This document shows, one piece after another, positions 46,738 through 57,351 of a stretch of 64,000 nt of DNA (position 1 is the first letter of the stretch; each line of letters opens with the position of its first letter). The notes under the pieces were generated by a model. It was not told where the DNA came from. It searched no databases and worked only from the letters and a program-made list of their open reading frames with translations. The translations under genes and the position numbers were made by a program. Source of the stretch: Archegozetes longisetosus (lineage: Eukaryota; Arthropoda; Arachnida; Sarcoptiformes; Trhypochthoniidae); NCBI GenBank assembly GCA_018873245.2, contig JAEMBT020000006.1:3629855-3693854 (forward strand), written 5' to 3'.

Positions 46738-47999
46738 TTTGAAAAGGCTTAGCACTAACATTTTTTGTAACTAGCTCTTAAAAAGTCCAATGATTTATAA
46801 CACTTTCTGTAATGACTTTCTCTTTAAAATGACCCAATATAGTATAATTTAACTTTAGTATAAATAAACAATCGAACAGTGTAGCTTTAGTTTTAAATTT
46901 AGAAAAACATGGGAAACCAAAGAAAAGTATATAAAGGGACAGTCTTAGAGAAAGAAAACAGAAGAGGAATAAGAAGAGAGTCAAGAGATAGACAATCTTC
47001 AGTAATATCTCAGTTATTCTTTATAACTTCATATTATGCATAATAAAATTCTTGTAAAATAGACAATCGTTTTCTTCATGTCTATCAACTTTATTTGCAC
47101 CTTAGGTAAGTAATATACATAGTTGTGAACTTTCTTTAATGCATGATAGGTACACATGAAATTCTCTATCGAGTCCAGCCAGACTCTTAGATGGAAAATT
47201 AGGTAAAGAAGATTTGGAATCTTACATCGAGGCCCCTGATTTCAAATCTTTACTCTAGTAAAATTACACAAAATGAAGAACTCTACACGAAAAATTAGAT
47301 CGAGTTTTTCATTCTCAATGAGATCCCGGGTCACAAAAATAATTGTGGCAATATGTCGTTAAAATAAGTTTAGTTGAAAATACAAAATCCAGCAAAAAAT
47401 GTAACTACAAGAGAGCCATCAAAAATAAAACATAAAATCATTGAATATTTTTCGGATAAATAGTTTATTTATCATTGACAACTTGTAATAAACCTAAAAA
47501 AATACTCTGATCCCTCTTTGATAAAAACAACTTCGGTTCTCAATCGATAAAATTAACACCCGTGCTCATGATTATGGAATGAAGGTAAATTTATGACAGC
47601 TACCAATTTTAATCATTATTAGATCACTTCTGAATGTTTACAGTTCTTTGTTGTCTGATGAATGTGTTTTTGACAAACAATTTAGGCAAACAGATTTTAG
47701 AGTTTTTTGAATTTGGATTACATTCTGAAAATTTTGCAAAAAGCCTTATTGCTAGTCTACAATAAAAATGAATTATGCGATCGCCTTATGTTTTACAATT
47801 TACCATCTTTCGAGAATATGATCCCCTTAATATTTGTCGAAAGCATATTTATGATATCTGTAGAAATTGCTAGCACCACACGAATAGTCGGAGAAAATTT
47901 AATTAAGATTAAAACTAGTAGCAATTAAAACTATTTATTTTTATACAACGACCCTAAGGCTAGAGGTTATTTGAGTAAAATCTCTTGATCGATTAGTTA
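46738..47999. other. AT-rich spacer, no gene seen
   Basis: No coding similarity. A purine-rich tract lies at about 46935-47000. Frames at 46778-46984 (minus) and 47707-47928 (plus) have no recognisable domain. Confidence 0.4.
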
Positions 48000-48630
48000 T
48001 CAAATCAGTAGTATTTCTGAATTATTGGAATATTCAAATTCCATTAACGATTTCTGCTGGTCCGCTGTATATTATAATAGTTCAGTCCACCTAGTTTATT
48101 GAATAACTAGAAGAATTCTGCTTAATTTCTTGTGATCGTTCATTCAATGACTACATATTTTTAGAATGTTTTTTATCTTAACATGAATCGCTTTACTATT
48201 TACAAGTTTTTTCAACAATAAAATATCTTGTAATAAGTATGAGTTGATTTTTGACTAGTGACAGATTAAGAAATTCAAAGTAAAAAGGATAGTTTTTATT
48301 AGAATGTTGATAAACACCCGCAGAAACAAAGTTAAGATAACAAAATTTTAATTTTTTTTTGTGTAAATTTGAGATACTAATTAGAGGCCGTTCATCGGTC
48401 AATAGAAGAAGGAAGTTAAGGCCAATCTCTAAGTGGAACCTATTAGAGTTGACTCAATTACATAGAATTTTGATGCGATACAACTTTATGATAATTAATA
48501 AATGCAAATTTCAATTTGCTCTCATGTGCTTTTCATTGCTGTGACATACATGCGCAGAAGAACGACGACTTGCGATGTCATTTTATCAATGAACTATAGT
48601 ACTTATGAAAACATAATAAAGGATTTAACG

Positions 48631-49099
48631 TATGAACGCGAGAAATGAAGAAATGCCTTAACATAATGACCTAAGAATATGTATAAATAGTCCTAAAATT
48701 GAATTAATCATAGTTGAAAGTATTGGAATCTGATAATGAAAAGTGAAATTTTATTTTGACTCAATGTTTTCGAACTTAGAATAAAAAGTACAAGCCTTTT
48801 ACTTATGAATATATAGCAAATTATGCTTTTTCCGTAATTCGTTTTTATTGAAACTTACGTTTAAATTCATTTTTACAAAGTTTGATAGCATAATGAAATG
48901 AACTTGAAGTTTGAATGTTTTGTTATAGTTTTCACTTGTCAGTCTAATAATACCTTATCTTATATCGAAGTTTAAGAGTTGAAAAAAGGGAGCCTTTAAA
49001 TTTGTGAATTAATGAGTTCCTCTATGCATAAACAGTAAAAATTGTTTTATTATGTGTGCCCTTCATTGCTAAGGCTTTTATTCATTTCTTGCGTTCATA
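48631..49099. mobile_element. MITE inserted in arm B only
   Basis: Ends TATGAACGCGAGAAATGAA and, as reverse complement of the right end, TATGAACGCAAGAAATGAA. Arm A lacks these 469 bp at the matching site (about 32185-32200) and so serves as an empty site. Flanks ATTTAACG and AATTCATG are only partly alike. No coding region. Confidence 0.8.
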
Positions 49100-49152
49100 A
49101 ATTCATGTATTAATAAATAATATCGTCCAAATGTAAATTGATTTTTCAATTC

Positions 49153-49158
49153 TTTATT
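49153..49158 (-). promoter_or_regulatory. Polyadenylation signal AATAAA of sulfotransferase B
   Basis: Same position relative to the stop as in copy A; the MITE begins about 50 bp beyond it. Confidence 0.5.
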
Positions 49159-49424
49159 CATTTTATGAATCCGTTCTTCAAATAAATTAAATGAAAGTTC
49201 GAGAAATTTTACAGATAAATTTTCATTTGACAAATATAACAGTTATAGAATATACATTAACTAAAAACTCATTTCATAAGATTATGGTAAATTTATATTT
49301 CCTTTACAGTTCGATACATTTAGATTTTCTCAAGCTTTCATAAAATGAAGTTTTGAAATTGAAGATAAAGTGACAATAGACATGTTGTGTTCGTAAACCA
49401 CATTAATACCGTTGAGTTTCTTTT

Positions 49425-50707
49425 CTATATAAATTTGTACCCAAAAATATTCAACATATCTCCACAAACATTTTGAGCATAAGAAATATCATATCGACTC
49501 ATGGTTTGCATCCATTTATTAGCAATCTTTTTAGAGTTTCTCACAGTTTCATGTGCTTTAAAATTTCTATAATCACTAGGAGATGCATTTGTATGAGTTT
49601 CTAAAAACTTTCTTACTTCCAAAGTAAACGGAATACCAATTCTATTATAAATCGATTGAGCTTCAACGAATGGATTAGCTGAAAAACTTTCATAATTGAT
49701 CATTGTAAACTTTTCAGGATATTCAATCTGATATCTCTGAAAATAATTGAAATCTTCTCTCATTTCTGAACATAAATTATCTATATTCACACATTGAGAT
49801 TGATCTGAACCCCAATCAAGTGCTTTACGAGAGTTAATTATTCCACGAGGATCACGAATATTATAAATAACGTGTACATTTAAATCATTCAATTTAGGTA
49901 TAAGAGTCTCCAAGTGTCTCATATGTAGTCTTGTTATTTTGATTACTTGTAATTTAGAACTTTTGCACATATTCTCGAGTACATCAGGACTATAACAAAG
50001 GGCTCTTTGATTTTTACAAATACTCCACACATACTTATTCCATTTCAAAAGCCAAGTTTGTTTATTTATCCATTTAATATAATTTTTTAAATTTTTGAAT
50101 TCACAATGAAATAAATCATTAATCAGGTTAGAAGCTTCTTGGATTCTATCATCTGTTATACGAATACAGTTCGACATGCATTGAAATGGTTCGAATGAAT
50201 AAAATGTTTCATCATTCACCTGCAATAAATCACCCAAAATTGATGATCCGGAACGAAAATAAGTTATTATTAGTACTCTGGGAACAGGAGAGTTTACTGA
50301 TATTTCATTTTTTCTCAACAATGTGTCCATTTTTGATTGATGATTGTTAAAATTTGTCATATCTGCATTTTGACTGATGATGGAATTCTCTAAACTTTGT
50401 TGATTTTTCTCATTCAATATTTCTGAGTACCTTGCTTGATCTACAAGAAATTAATATGTTAACAAACGATTTATTGATAGATTTTATTTTGAATAATTGA
50501 AATTGTTATGTAATATTATTTAGATAGCATACTTTCATTATTCGTAGACATATTGTAAAATAAATTGCAGATCTCCGAATTGGACGAATAAACATGAATT
50601 TTTAGATCTTTTAACAAATGAATTCTTGTTTTGAATATAAAAACAAACATAAGAAACCCAAATATTATCACTAAATTTCGGAAAACCGTTTTATTCCTCA
50701 TTGTCAT
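49425..50707 (-). CDS. Carbohydrate sulfotransferase (CHST-like), copy B
   Basis: Exon 1 is 50707-50533, the intron 50532-50441 (92 bp), exon 2 is 50440-49425. Two in-frame ATGs stand at 50707 and 50701; the second matches the start of copy A, giving 394 residues (396 from the first). Same build as copy A: short N-terminus, membrane segment at about 7-24, stem, RSGSS 5'-phosphosulfate motif, RDPRG 3'-phosphate motif, no internal stop. By hand comparison the 330 residues of exon 2 from residue 65 on differ from copy A at about 13 places, nearly all in the first third, while exon-1 residues differ at about 14 of 56. The intron is identical base for base. In one cluster the LHYMSNGT of copy A reads FQCMSNCI here, adding two cysteines. 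Likely functional; acceptor specificity may differ from A. Confidence 0.87.
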
Positions 50708-51020
50708 TGATGGAATTAAACTAACATAAAAGATATATCAAAACTTTTAAAAAACAAACTTATGAATAAAAAAATTGAGTTTAAAACAATTATAAAAAAC
50801 AAAATGATACATTTAATAAAAGCTATTATTGACTTTTCACTCATAAAGGTGTTTAGGTACTAGGAAGGATGTCGTTACTTTTACTATGTTCTCTTAAGCC
50901 TAGTGTTCTAGCCGCACATGAATAAATTAAAGGTAACGACATTACTTCCTTTACCTAAACCCCTCATTTAGTGTTAACCAAACATAAAATTTAAAATAGG
51001 ATAGAACAATAAATTTATTT

Positions 51021-51158
51021 GTGTGCACAATCTCCATCCGAAACCTGCTTTCAACATTATTTAACAAGAGGAACAACAATTTTTCTATACACAGAAAATT
51101 GTTTGCTGCTCTTGTTAAACAATGTTAAAAGCAGGCTTCTGATAATGAATGTGCACAG
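51021..51158. repeat. Palindromic mini-element, 138 bp
   Basis: GTGTGCACAATC...AACCTGCTTTCAACATT faces AATGTTAAAAGCAGGCTT...GTGCACAG; the arms of ~60 bp pair almost throughout with a short loop at the AATTTTTC/GAAAATTG centre. Confidence 0.75.
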
Positions 51159-51429
51159 AGTGAATTTATCTTTCTATCCTCTTTTTAGACTTTTGTTTGC
51201 TTTATACTAGATGAGGAGCTTAGGCAAAGGAAGTAATTAAGAGTGTTTGAATTTTTTCGATTGAAAATCGGAGTTTTTATATCAAAGGGGCTAAAGTATG
51301 TTTTTTTTATGTTTTTCACAAGTTGTCGAAAGGTAAATGAGCTATTCGAGAAATATTCAATGATTTCACATGTTATTTTTTGATGGCCTTCATATAGTTC
51401 TATTTTTTGCTGCATTTTGCAATTTCAAC

Positions 51430-51636
51430 TAACCTCTTATTTTTAATGACATATTCTGTGAACTTATTTCATGACATCGAAAAGTTTATTTTTCTACAAA
51501 TCTCTGCTTTAACAGAGTGAACACTGAAACTATTTCTTTCATAAGATCATAGATTATTATTTTACAAAATTTAAACCATCATATAATTAAATATTAATTT
51601 TTCAAAGCTTCTAATCAGTCAAAACTGGAGATATAA
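51430..51636 (-). mobile_element. hAT remnant, inverted copy of the 44446-44795 element
   Basis: On the minus strand GGTGTTATATCTCCAGTTTTGACTG is followed by an AGAAATAGTTT and TTCACAGAATA-type tail in the same order as 44446-44795. Coding frame is too decayed to read continuously. Confidence 0.55.
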
Positions 51637-51685
51637 CACCCATAGAAGTAATGTCGTTACCTTTATTTTATTCTACCAGGCCTTG

Positions 51686-52062
51686 TGCGTACGGTTCCCA
51701 CCCATCTCGGTTTTGCCTGGACAGTCCTGGAATAAAGAGATTTGTCCTTTGTTCCGGCAAAGTATAAACCAGGAACCTCTTATCCAGGAATGAGATGAAG
51801 TTTACTTATTTACCTTAAAGATTACAATACTTTATTTTTATTTAAATTATTTTGTAGTCAATTCATCGAATTCATAAGACATTCAAACAAAAAGTAAGTT
51901 TTTAAACGAGAAAAGAGTATGGAAGTTCATGAGAAATATTATTTTTGTAAAAGTTATTCTTTATTACTTCTATGAATTATGAAATTTTTCATAAAATATA
52001 TACTCTGGTCCCCCTTTGCACTCTTTTTTCAGTTTTTTGGATCAGCTAAAAGGTGGCAACCG
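51686..52062. mobile_element. Short hAT-like MITE
   Basis: The left GTACGGTTCCCACCC and the reverse complement of the right end (GTACGGTTGCCACCT) are similar. The left subterminal part has CCTGGACAGTCCTGGAATAAAGAG, a motif type seen in hAT ends. About 375 bp; ends approximate. Confidence 0.55.
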
Positions 52063-52189
52063 TACTGATGAACCGTTTGGATAGCTTGCTAGGCGTAGGA
52101 GGACATAGTGAAAGTAATAATATCCCTTCTTAATACCTAAACGCCTTTTTGGATGCAAAGTAAACAAGTCTTTATTAAATGTATCATTC

Positions 52190-53450
52190 TATTTTGATGT
52201 GCAGTATAACCATAGATCACAAGCTTATGAAATCTTACTTTCTGTTGAATATAAAATAATCATAATGTTTCATAATTAAAGTTTGAAACTATCCATTACT
52301 AGTGCAATAATAAAACTTGATTATTGAGAACCAAATCACAAAATCTTTGTGACTTGTAACAAAAGTTATTTTTAGGAATAATTTATGGCTGTCTTCTAAC
52401 TATTCATTGAACAGAATTTTCTCCTTTAAAAAGTATTACTTGATACAAATTGTTCTGAAAATTCTCCACAAAACACATATAATGTACAGAAAATGTTCTT
52501 AAGCTTTTAATAAGATGTAATTAGAATATTTCTGGTTAGAAGTTGTTATAGATTTTTAAAAACATAGTTGGCTATTAAGCAAAAAGACTGAATAGTAATT
52601 TGTATAAATAATTAGAAAATTTAATGAATCCTTTTTGATTATATCGTCATCATAAATAAAATGATCTCAAATGTGATTCAACAGAAATTTTCATTTCATA
52701 TTAGATAACTTTTTTGATTAATTAAATACACTATAAACTAATTTAGTTTCCTCTAACGCTAAATATTAGGTATTTATAGTCGCTCTCATGTGAACCACTT
52801 TTCCAAAGCATGCCAACAACTTTCAAAATATGGGAAAACAGTACTGTAATCTTATCCAATAGACAATATATAAGGTTAAAGAAAATGTAACAGACGTTAC
52901 AATCAGGCTGTGAAATCAGCAGAGAAAGAGTCGGAAGGGTCTGTGAGAGATTTGCAAAATATGATCATTCGGAATAAAATCATTGTTTTCGGTACATGAA
53001 ATTCAATGAAAGGCCTCCTGTTGTCACTCTTGAGGCTATTTCAAAGAGAAGCATTTAAATTGAACTCTTGTTACAGTTCTGATAACCAGTTCATTGAAAG
53101 CTTTCTCAAGACTGAATATGAAATGTCTTTTCTTTTAATCTAACAATAATGTGTTGGTTAATATCATTCTAGATTAATAACACGTTATTATAACTATTTT
53201 TCATCAGATATTCTGAATGTCAAGCATGATAATTGTGGCAATTTTCGGACAAAGCCATGAATTATAATTTGAAAGCTTTAGAAACAATTGCATTTAAAGA
53301 GATGTAAATACAGGAAATAAGTGTTACAGTTTTAGAGCAACGATTTCTTCATTTCAGGAAGAGTCTGATTGTTCACTCATTTCCTTTGTGTGTTCACGAG
53401 TGCCATATAAATTGATAAACTATTAGGAAAGTATAAATTTATGTGTCATT
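52190..53450 (-). repeat. Diverged non-coding unit, copy 4 (inverted)
   Basis: Reverse complement is colinear with 16840-18200 of copy 3: GGCATAAAGGCCACTG-like start, the core (53299-53366), the GAGAGCGACTATAAAT block near 52785, the CACAAAATCTTTGTGAC block near 52340 and the GAAAGTAAGAT block near 52230. No coding frame. It stands to sulfotransferase B as copy 3 does to A, apart from ~12 kb present only on the left. Confidence 0.65.
53299..53366 (-). other. Conserved non-coding core, copy 4 (possible structured RNA)
   Basis: Minus strand reads GACTCTTCCTGAAATGAAG, ATCGTT...GTAACAC and ATTTCCTGTATTTACATCTC. GTT/AAC pairing again closes the inner loop. It is the closest match to copies 1 and 3. 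Confidence 0.45.
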
Positions 53451-53796
53451 TCAGTGGCCTTTATGCCACTAATAAATCAGGTATACGTTTAAATGATCGT
53501 CCTCAATCATCGACCATTTTAGGAATTCTTGTAGAAAATAGGTAATTTTCTGAAACTGTAAATTAATAAACTATTTCTTAGATCCACTCATAATGATTCT
53601 TTATTCAGATTCATCGGTTTGCAAGTTTAAATTCGCTAGTTGAAGTTGATTCATACAATATACTACTGTAAATTAGTTTATTAAGTTGATGATCTTCGGA
53701 AAAAACCATCTCGAGGCTTAAAATTTCATTTTAGGAATAAACTTTCGAAAATGATTGTTATAGGTTAAAACAGAAAAATTACATAAAAATTCTAAC

Positions 53797-54520
53797 GACA
53801 AGGGGAGTACCTCACCACAAAGTGACGAATTTTGAAAATATTTTTACCATGAACTCGTTATGACATGAGATGATCATAAATAATATTCGAATCGGCTGAC
53901 CTGCACGAGAGCAAAACTTTTGAAAATTGTTAATCAAAGCAAAACTGAATACCATTTACTATTTGGTTGGGCAAATCTTGAGTAACTTCGAGCAAAAGAA
54001 ATTCAAGTTAGATTGACAAATCATGCACATATGTATGAACGATAGAATAGTTACATGAGATTCTCGAATCTCTATTATATTTCAATTATCAAAGTACATC
54101 TCAATTAAGATTACCGTTTCAAGCTATTAATCGTATTTTTTCTAGCCGTGTACCTATAAAGATTAACTTATATTCAAGTAAAAGTGTATGATTAGGAAAA
54201 GTACAATTAAAAGCTTGAAGCGGTAATCCTAATTAAGACGTACTTTGAGAATTTTATGTAGCTATCTTATCATTCATACATATGTGCATGATTTGCCAAT
54301 CTAACATTTGTTATTTTGCTTTAGGTTACTCAAGATTTGCCCGACCATATAATAAATGGTATTCAGTTTTGCTTTGGTTAACAATTTTCAAAAGTTAATA
54401 GATTGTGCTCTTGTGCAGGTCAGCCGATTTGAACAGCATTAATAATCATCTCATATCATGACTAGTTCGTGGTAAAAATATTTTCAAAGTTCGTCATTTT
54501 TTGGTTGGATACTTTGTGAG
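53797..54520. repeat. Fold-back element with ~300-bp arms
   Basis: Left arm 53797-54110 and right arm 54215-54520 are reverse complements (for example GTTAATCAAAGCAAAACTGA against TCAGTTTTGCTTTGGTTAAC, and CGGCTGACCTGCACGAGAGC against its complement). The loop is about 100 bp. No transposase. Transcription across it would give a long hairpin RNA. Confidence 0.8.
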
Positions 54521-55309
54521 TTTGTTAATTCAGTTTTGATCAGCAAATTACTAAAGATAAAACCTGGCCGTGAATCAATCTAATCTTCGTTAAATCCTTT
54601 TTCTGAGAACTAAAAGTTTTGGTCAATCACTTTTCTTAATAACCATTAGAATTTTATTCATCATGAGAAATCTATCGAAAACCAAAAAATAAGTTTAACT
54701 TTTAACATAAAAATATAAAATATTTTATCATAACGTGTATTTATTTGAAAAAAATAGTGTTAATCCATTTTTTGATCAATCCAAGAGGTGGTCAGCCTAG
54801 CAGTAACAATATTTTCAAGTAAAAGATATATTCAGCGCCAGGGACTTTAATTTAATGAAGACTAATGAATTGCTTTCCATATTCCAGATTCCGTTCCTCA
54901 CTCATATCTGTGTATTCAAACTGTAGAACTTTGATTGGATTTACTGTTTTTAAGCTGTTCAAGACTCTCTACCGTGAATAGGGATTTAATTCAGACTTTT
55001 AAAAATATTTAGAAATCAAAGGACAGTTTAGATTTGAAATGGGAGAATGAAAGAAAATTTTTCTCGAATATTGATATAATCGCTTCTCCTATAATACGTA
55101 AGAAAAATCGGATTGAGATATGCTTGGAAACTTAAACTATAAGACTTAAATTGATGATAATATAATTCGATAGTTAAGTATTCTTATTAAGTTCTATTAG
55201 AATAGATGAACTATAACATATGATAAGAATAACATAAGCTCTCTATAGGAGTAAATAAGAACTCTCTCCTTATATAAAGACTATTAGTCTCTGAGACAGG
55301 CTTAGGCAA
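54521..55309. other. AT-rich spacer, no gene seen
   Basis: No coding region or clear repeat recognised. Confidence 0.4.
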
Positions 55310-55712
55310 CAGGCTTAGCACCTTCTGTCTGAGACAAAACCAGACTCAAGACCCATAAGGGTCCCCCTTTGGTATTTTCAAAAAATTCTAATTCAATTAT
55401 TGGATATAATATGATTATTTACTCAATTTGAAGGTGTATTTAGTGTTAGACTTTGCAGCTTTTAGTATTTTATCACTATTTTTCACAAAATCATGAAATT
55501 GAGAAAATTTTAAACCAAAATTAACTTTTACGCAAATTTCTACCTTAAGATTTTGTGTCAATGATTTATTCCGAACTTTTGAACACAGATTATTCATAAC
55601 ACTGAACACGCGTTCAATGTAACGTGACCTTAATTAATCATTTGAGATAAATCCGAGCATTGTGTAGTCCGGTTGGAGGTCTCGTCTGTCAACCGGACAG
55701 GTGGTAAGCCTA
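55310..55712 (-). mobile_element. Short hAT element remnant
   Basis: The right end, read as reverse complement, is TAGGCTTACCACCTGTCCGG, a hAT-type end; the left CAGGCTTAGCACCTTCTGTC is a decayed partner. About 403 bp with only the transposase C-terminus. Flanking octamers are poorly matched. Confidence 0.6.
55415..55609 (-). pseudogene. hAT transposase C-terminal relic
   Basis: 64 codons: FSVMNNLCSKVRNKSLTQNL, VEICVKVNFG, then FHDFVKNSDKILKAAKSNTK. This is the (F)S-x-M-N-x-L ... VRN hAT dimerisation tail, same segment kept as in the relics at 1753-1935 and 28421-28590. No catalytic part. Confidence 0.7.
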
Positions 55713-57351
55713 CTCATAAACAATAAGCTTTAATTTATCATACAGTGTCATCTCGAGATATCAATGCATGAAGCACAGAAAGTAATAATCAAATATACTT
55801 CAGATTTACAAATTTTGTTACAGACTCCTGGTTTCTATGCTTTCTATGTCATGTTGAGTCGAGAGAAGTCAAATTTTTTGGACGAACTCGTATGACCTCG
55901 AATATAGACTCGATCTACTCATATGGTCAAGATGAATTCAATAATGTGTAAATTCTTCGCATAAAATATTAGGGATGTGACTTTAAACGTTTGAACAGAT
56001 TAAACCATATACACTATTCTTCATAAAGTACAAGTATTGTTTTTGAAAATGTCTGAACCACAAAAGTAGATTCATATTCAAAAGTGATTATCTTTCGAAG
56101 GTTATGTAGTTTTTAATTTTGGATTTCTAGAAATCTTTATTCTGAACAAGAAAAAAGTTATGCGGTATCTCATTTATTTTCACAAATCTACTTCATCATA
56201 ACTAAACTCACGCAACTAAATCAAGTATTGGGATTTACATTTTATCTAATTTATCTACATAAATCTGTTGTTTTGATCTGATTCAAACCAATAAATCAAA
56301 TCTTTCAAACACAAATGTAAAGGTTTAAACTTTTATTTAATGAGATGTAAAATTTAATTTGAACACAACTTATTGATTGATATTAATATTGCTAACAGAA
56401 ATCTAAATATTTAAAAAATTTTATAAATTTAGCTCTTTGATTTTCGAAAATTTACCCGTAAAACCTCGAACAAAATAATGCCAGATTGGTTTAAAATAAT
56501 AATATAACTGATAGATTCAAACTAATGTAAAATCATTTTTATAGAAAATTGATCGACGAAGTTGAAAAAGAAAATTTTCTAATATATATTTGAAATATAT
56601 ATATCTGATATATTTATGGAGTCACATCTTTAATTCGGAATGTGAAGTTGTAATGTTGCAGTTTCAGAAATTTTCTCATTTAAAGCTACGCTATAGATAT
56701 AATAGTTACTTATTGTACAATGAATACTTCCATAAAGGTAAGTCGTGATTATTTTATGAAATCAGTATAATGAGAAAGCAATCAATTGAGCTACAGATAA
56801 TGTAATCTTAGAAGCAACAAAGATAGTAAATCGAGGTACACGTTAGTCTAGTGTTTTCAAAAAATCTGTGCTCTGTGATTTTTCAGGCTAAATAATCCAT
56901 TAGCAAAACTTGTCAAATACTAGATGTTATTAAAATAAAATCCTACTTCATAATCTTTTATCTCTGGATTTCAATGTATTAATATATACTAAATTTGAGA
57001 AATAAGCGTTTTCACTCTATTTCTCACACTGCTTATCGCCACAACTGGATGGAAGGATAGAATGAAGATTCTACTAAAGGATAAAATTATTATTAACCAG
57101 GAAAATATGATAATGCCAGTCCAGAGGATTCTGTTTATATTAATCTTTGTGTGAATAAATAGAAACTAGAACTAATAAGAGTGAAGTGAAATATTCAACC
57201 TTATCATCAATATGCTCCATTCGAATAACAAAAGATGCCATTCGCAGACTTCATCCAATTTCTAGTTAAACACATATTGTGGAATTTGAATCAGACTAAT
57301 TGATTATCTAAGTAATTTCTTTAATCTGATATATTAACTTTCTATCTGTAG
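55713..57351. other. AT-rich spacer, no gene seen
   Basis: No coding similarity found. A TATATATTTGAAATATATATATC run lies near 56580-56615. Confidence 0.4.

Larger units (their letters stand above)
48000..50830 (-). repeat. Inverted segmental duplication, arm B
   Basis: Reverse-complement counterpart of 30480-32870. Landmarks shared with arm A include GACATCGCAAGTCGTCGTTC in the 3' flank, the TTCTTGTGATCGTTCATTCA segment near 48130, and the sulfotransferase gene. Contains a 469-bp MITE not in arm A. Confidence 0.85.
50805..52195. mobile_element. Composite inverted-repeat element upstream of sulfotransferase B
   Basis: Outer ends AATGATACATTTAATAAA (left) and its complement (52175-52192) continue inward as AAGG(T/C)GTTTAGGTA; arms are about 80-100 bp. 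A further inverted GGTAACGACATTA...CCTTTACCTAAAC module sits at 50930-50968 and again near 51650. Inside are a 138-bp palindrome (51021-51158), a hAT relic (51430-51636) and a short hAT-like MITE (51686-52062), so this is a nest of insertions. Reading frames at 51019-51210 and 51185-51415 lie in these pieces and are not genes. Confidence 0.65.

Noticed and set aside
47161..47280. Possible small inverted repeat near TAAAGAAGATTTGGAATC
   Set aside because: Complementarity is short and interrupted, within the range expected in AT-rich sequence.
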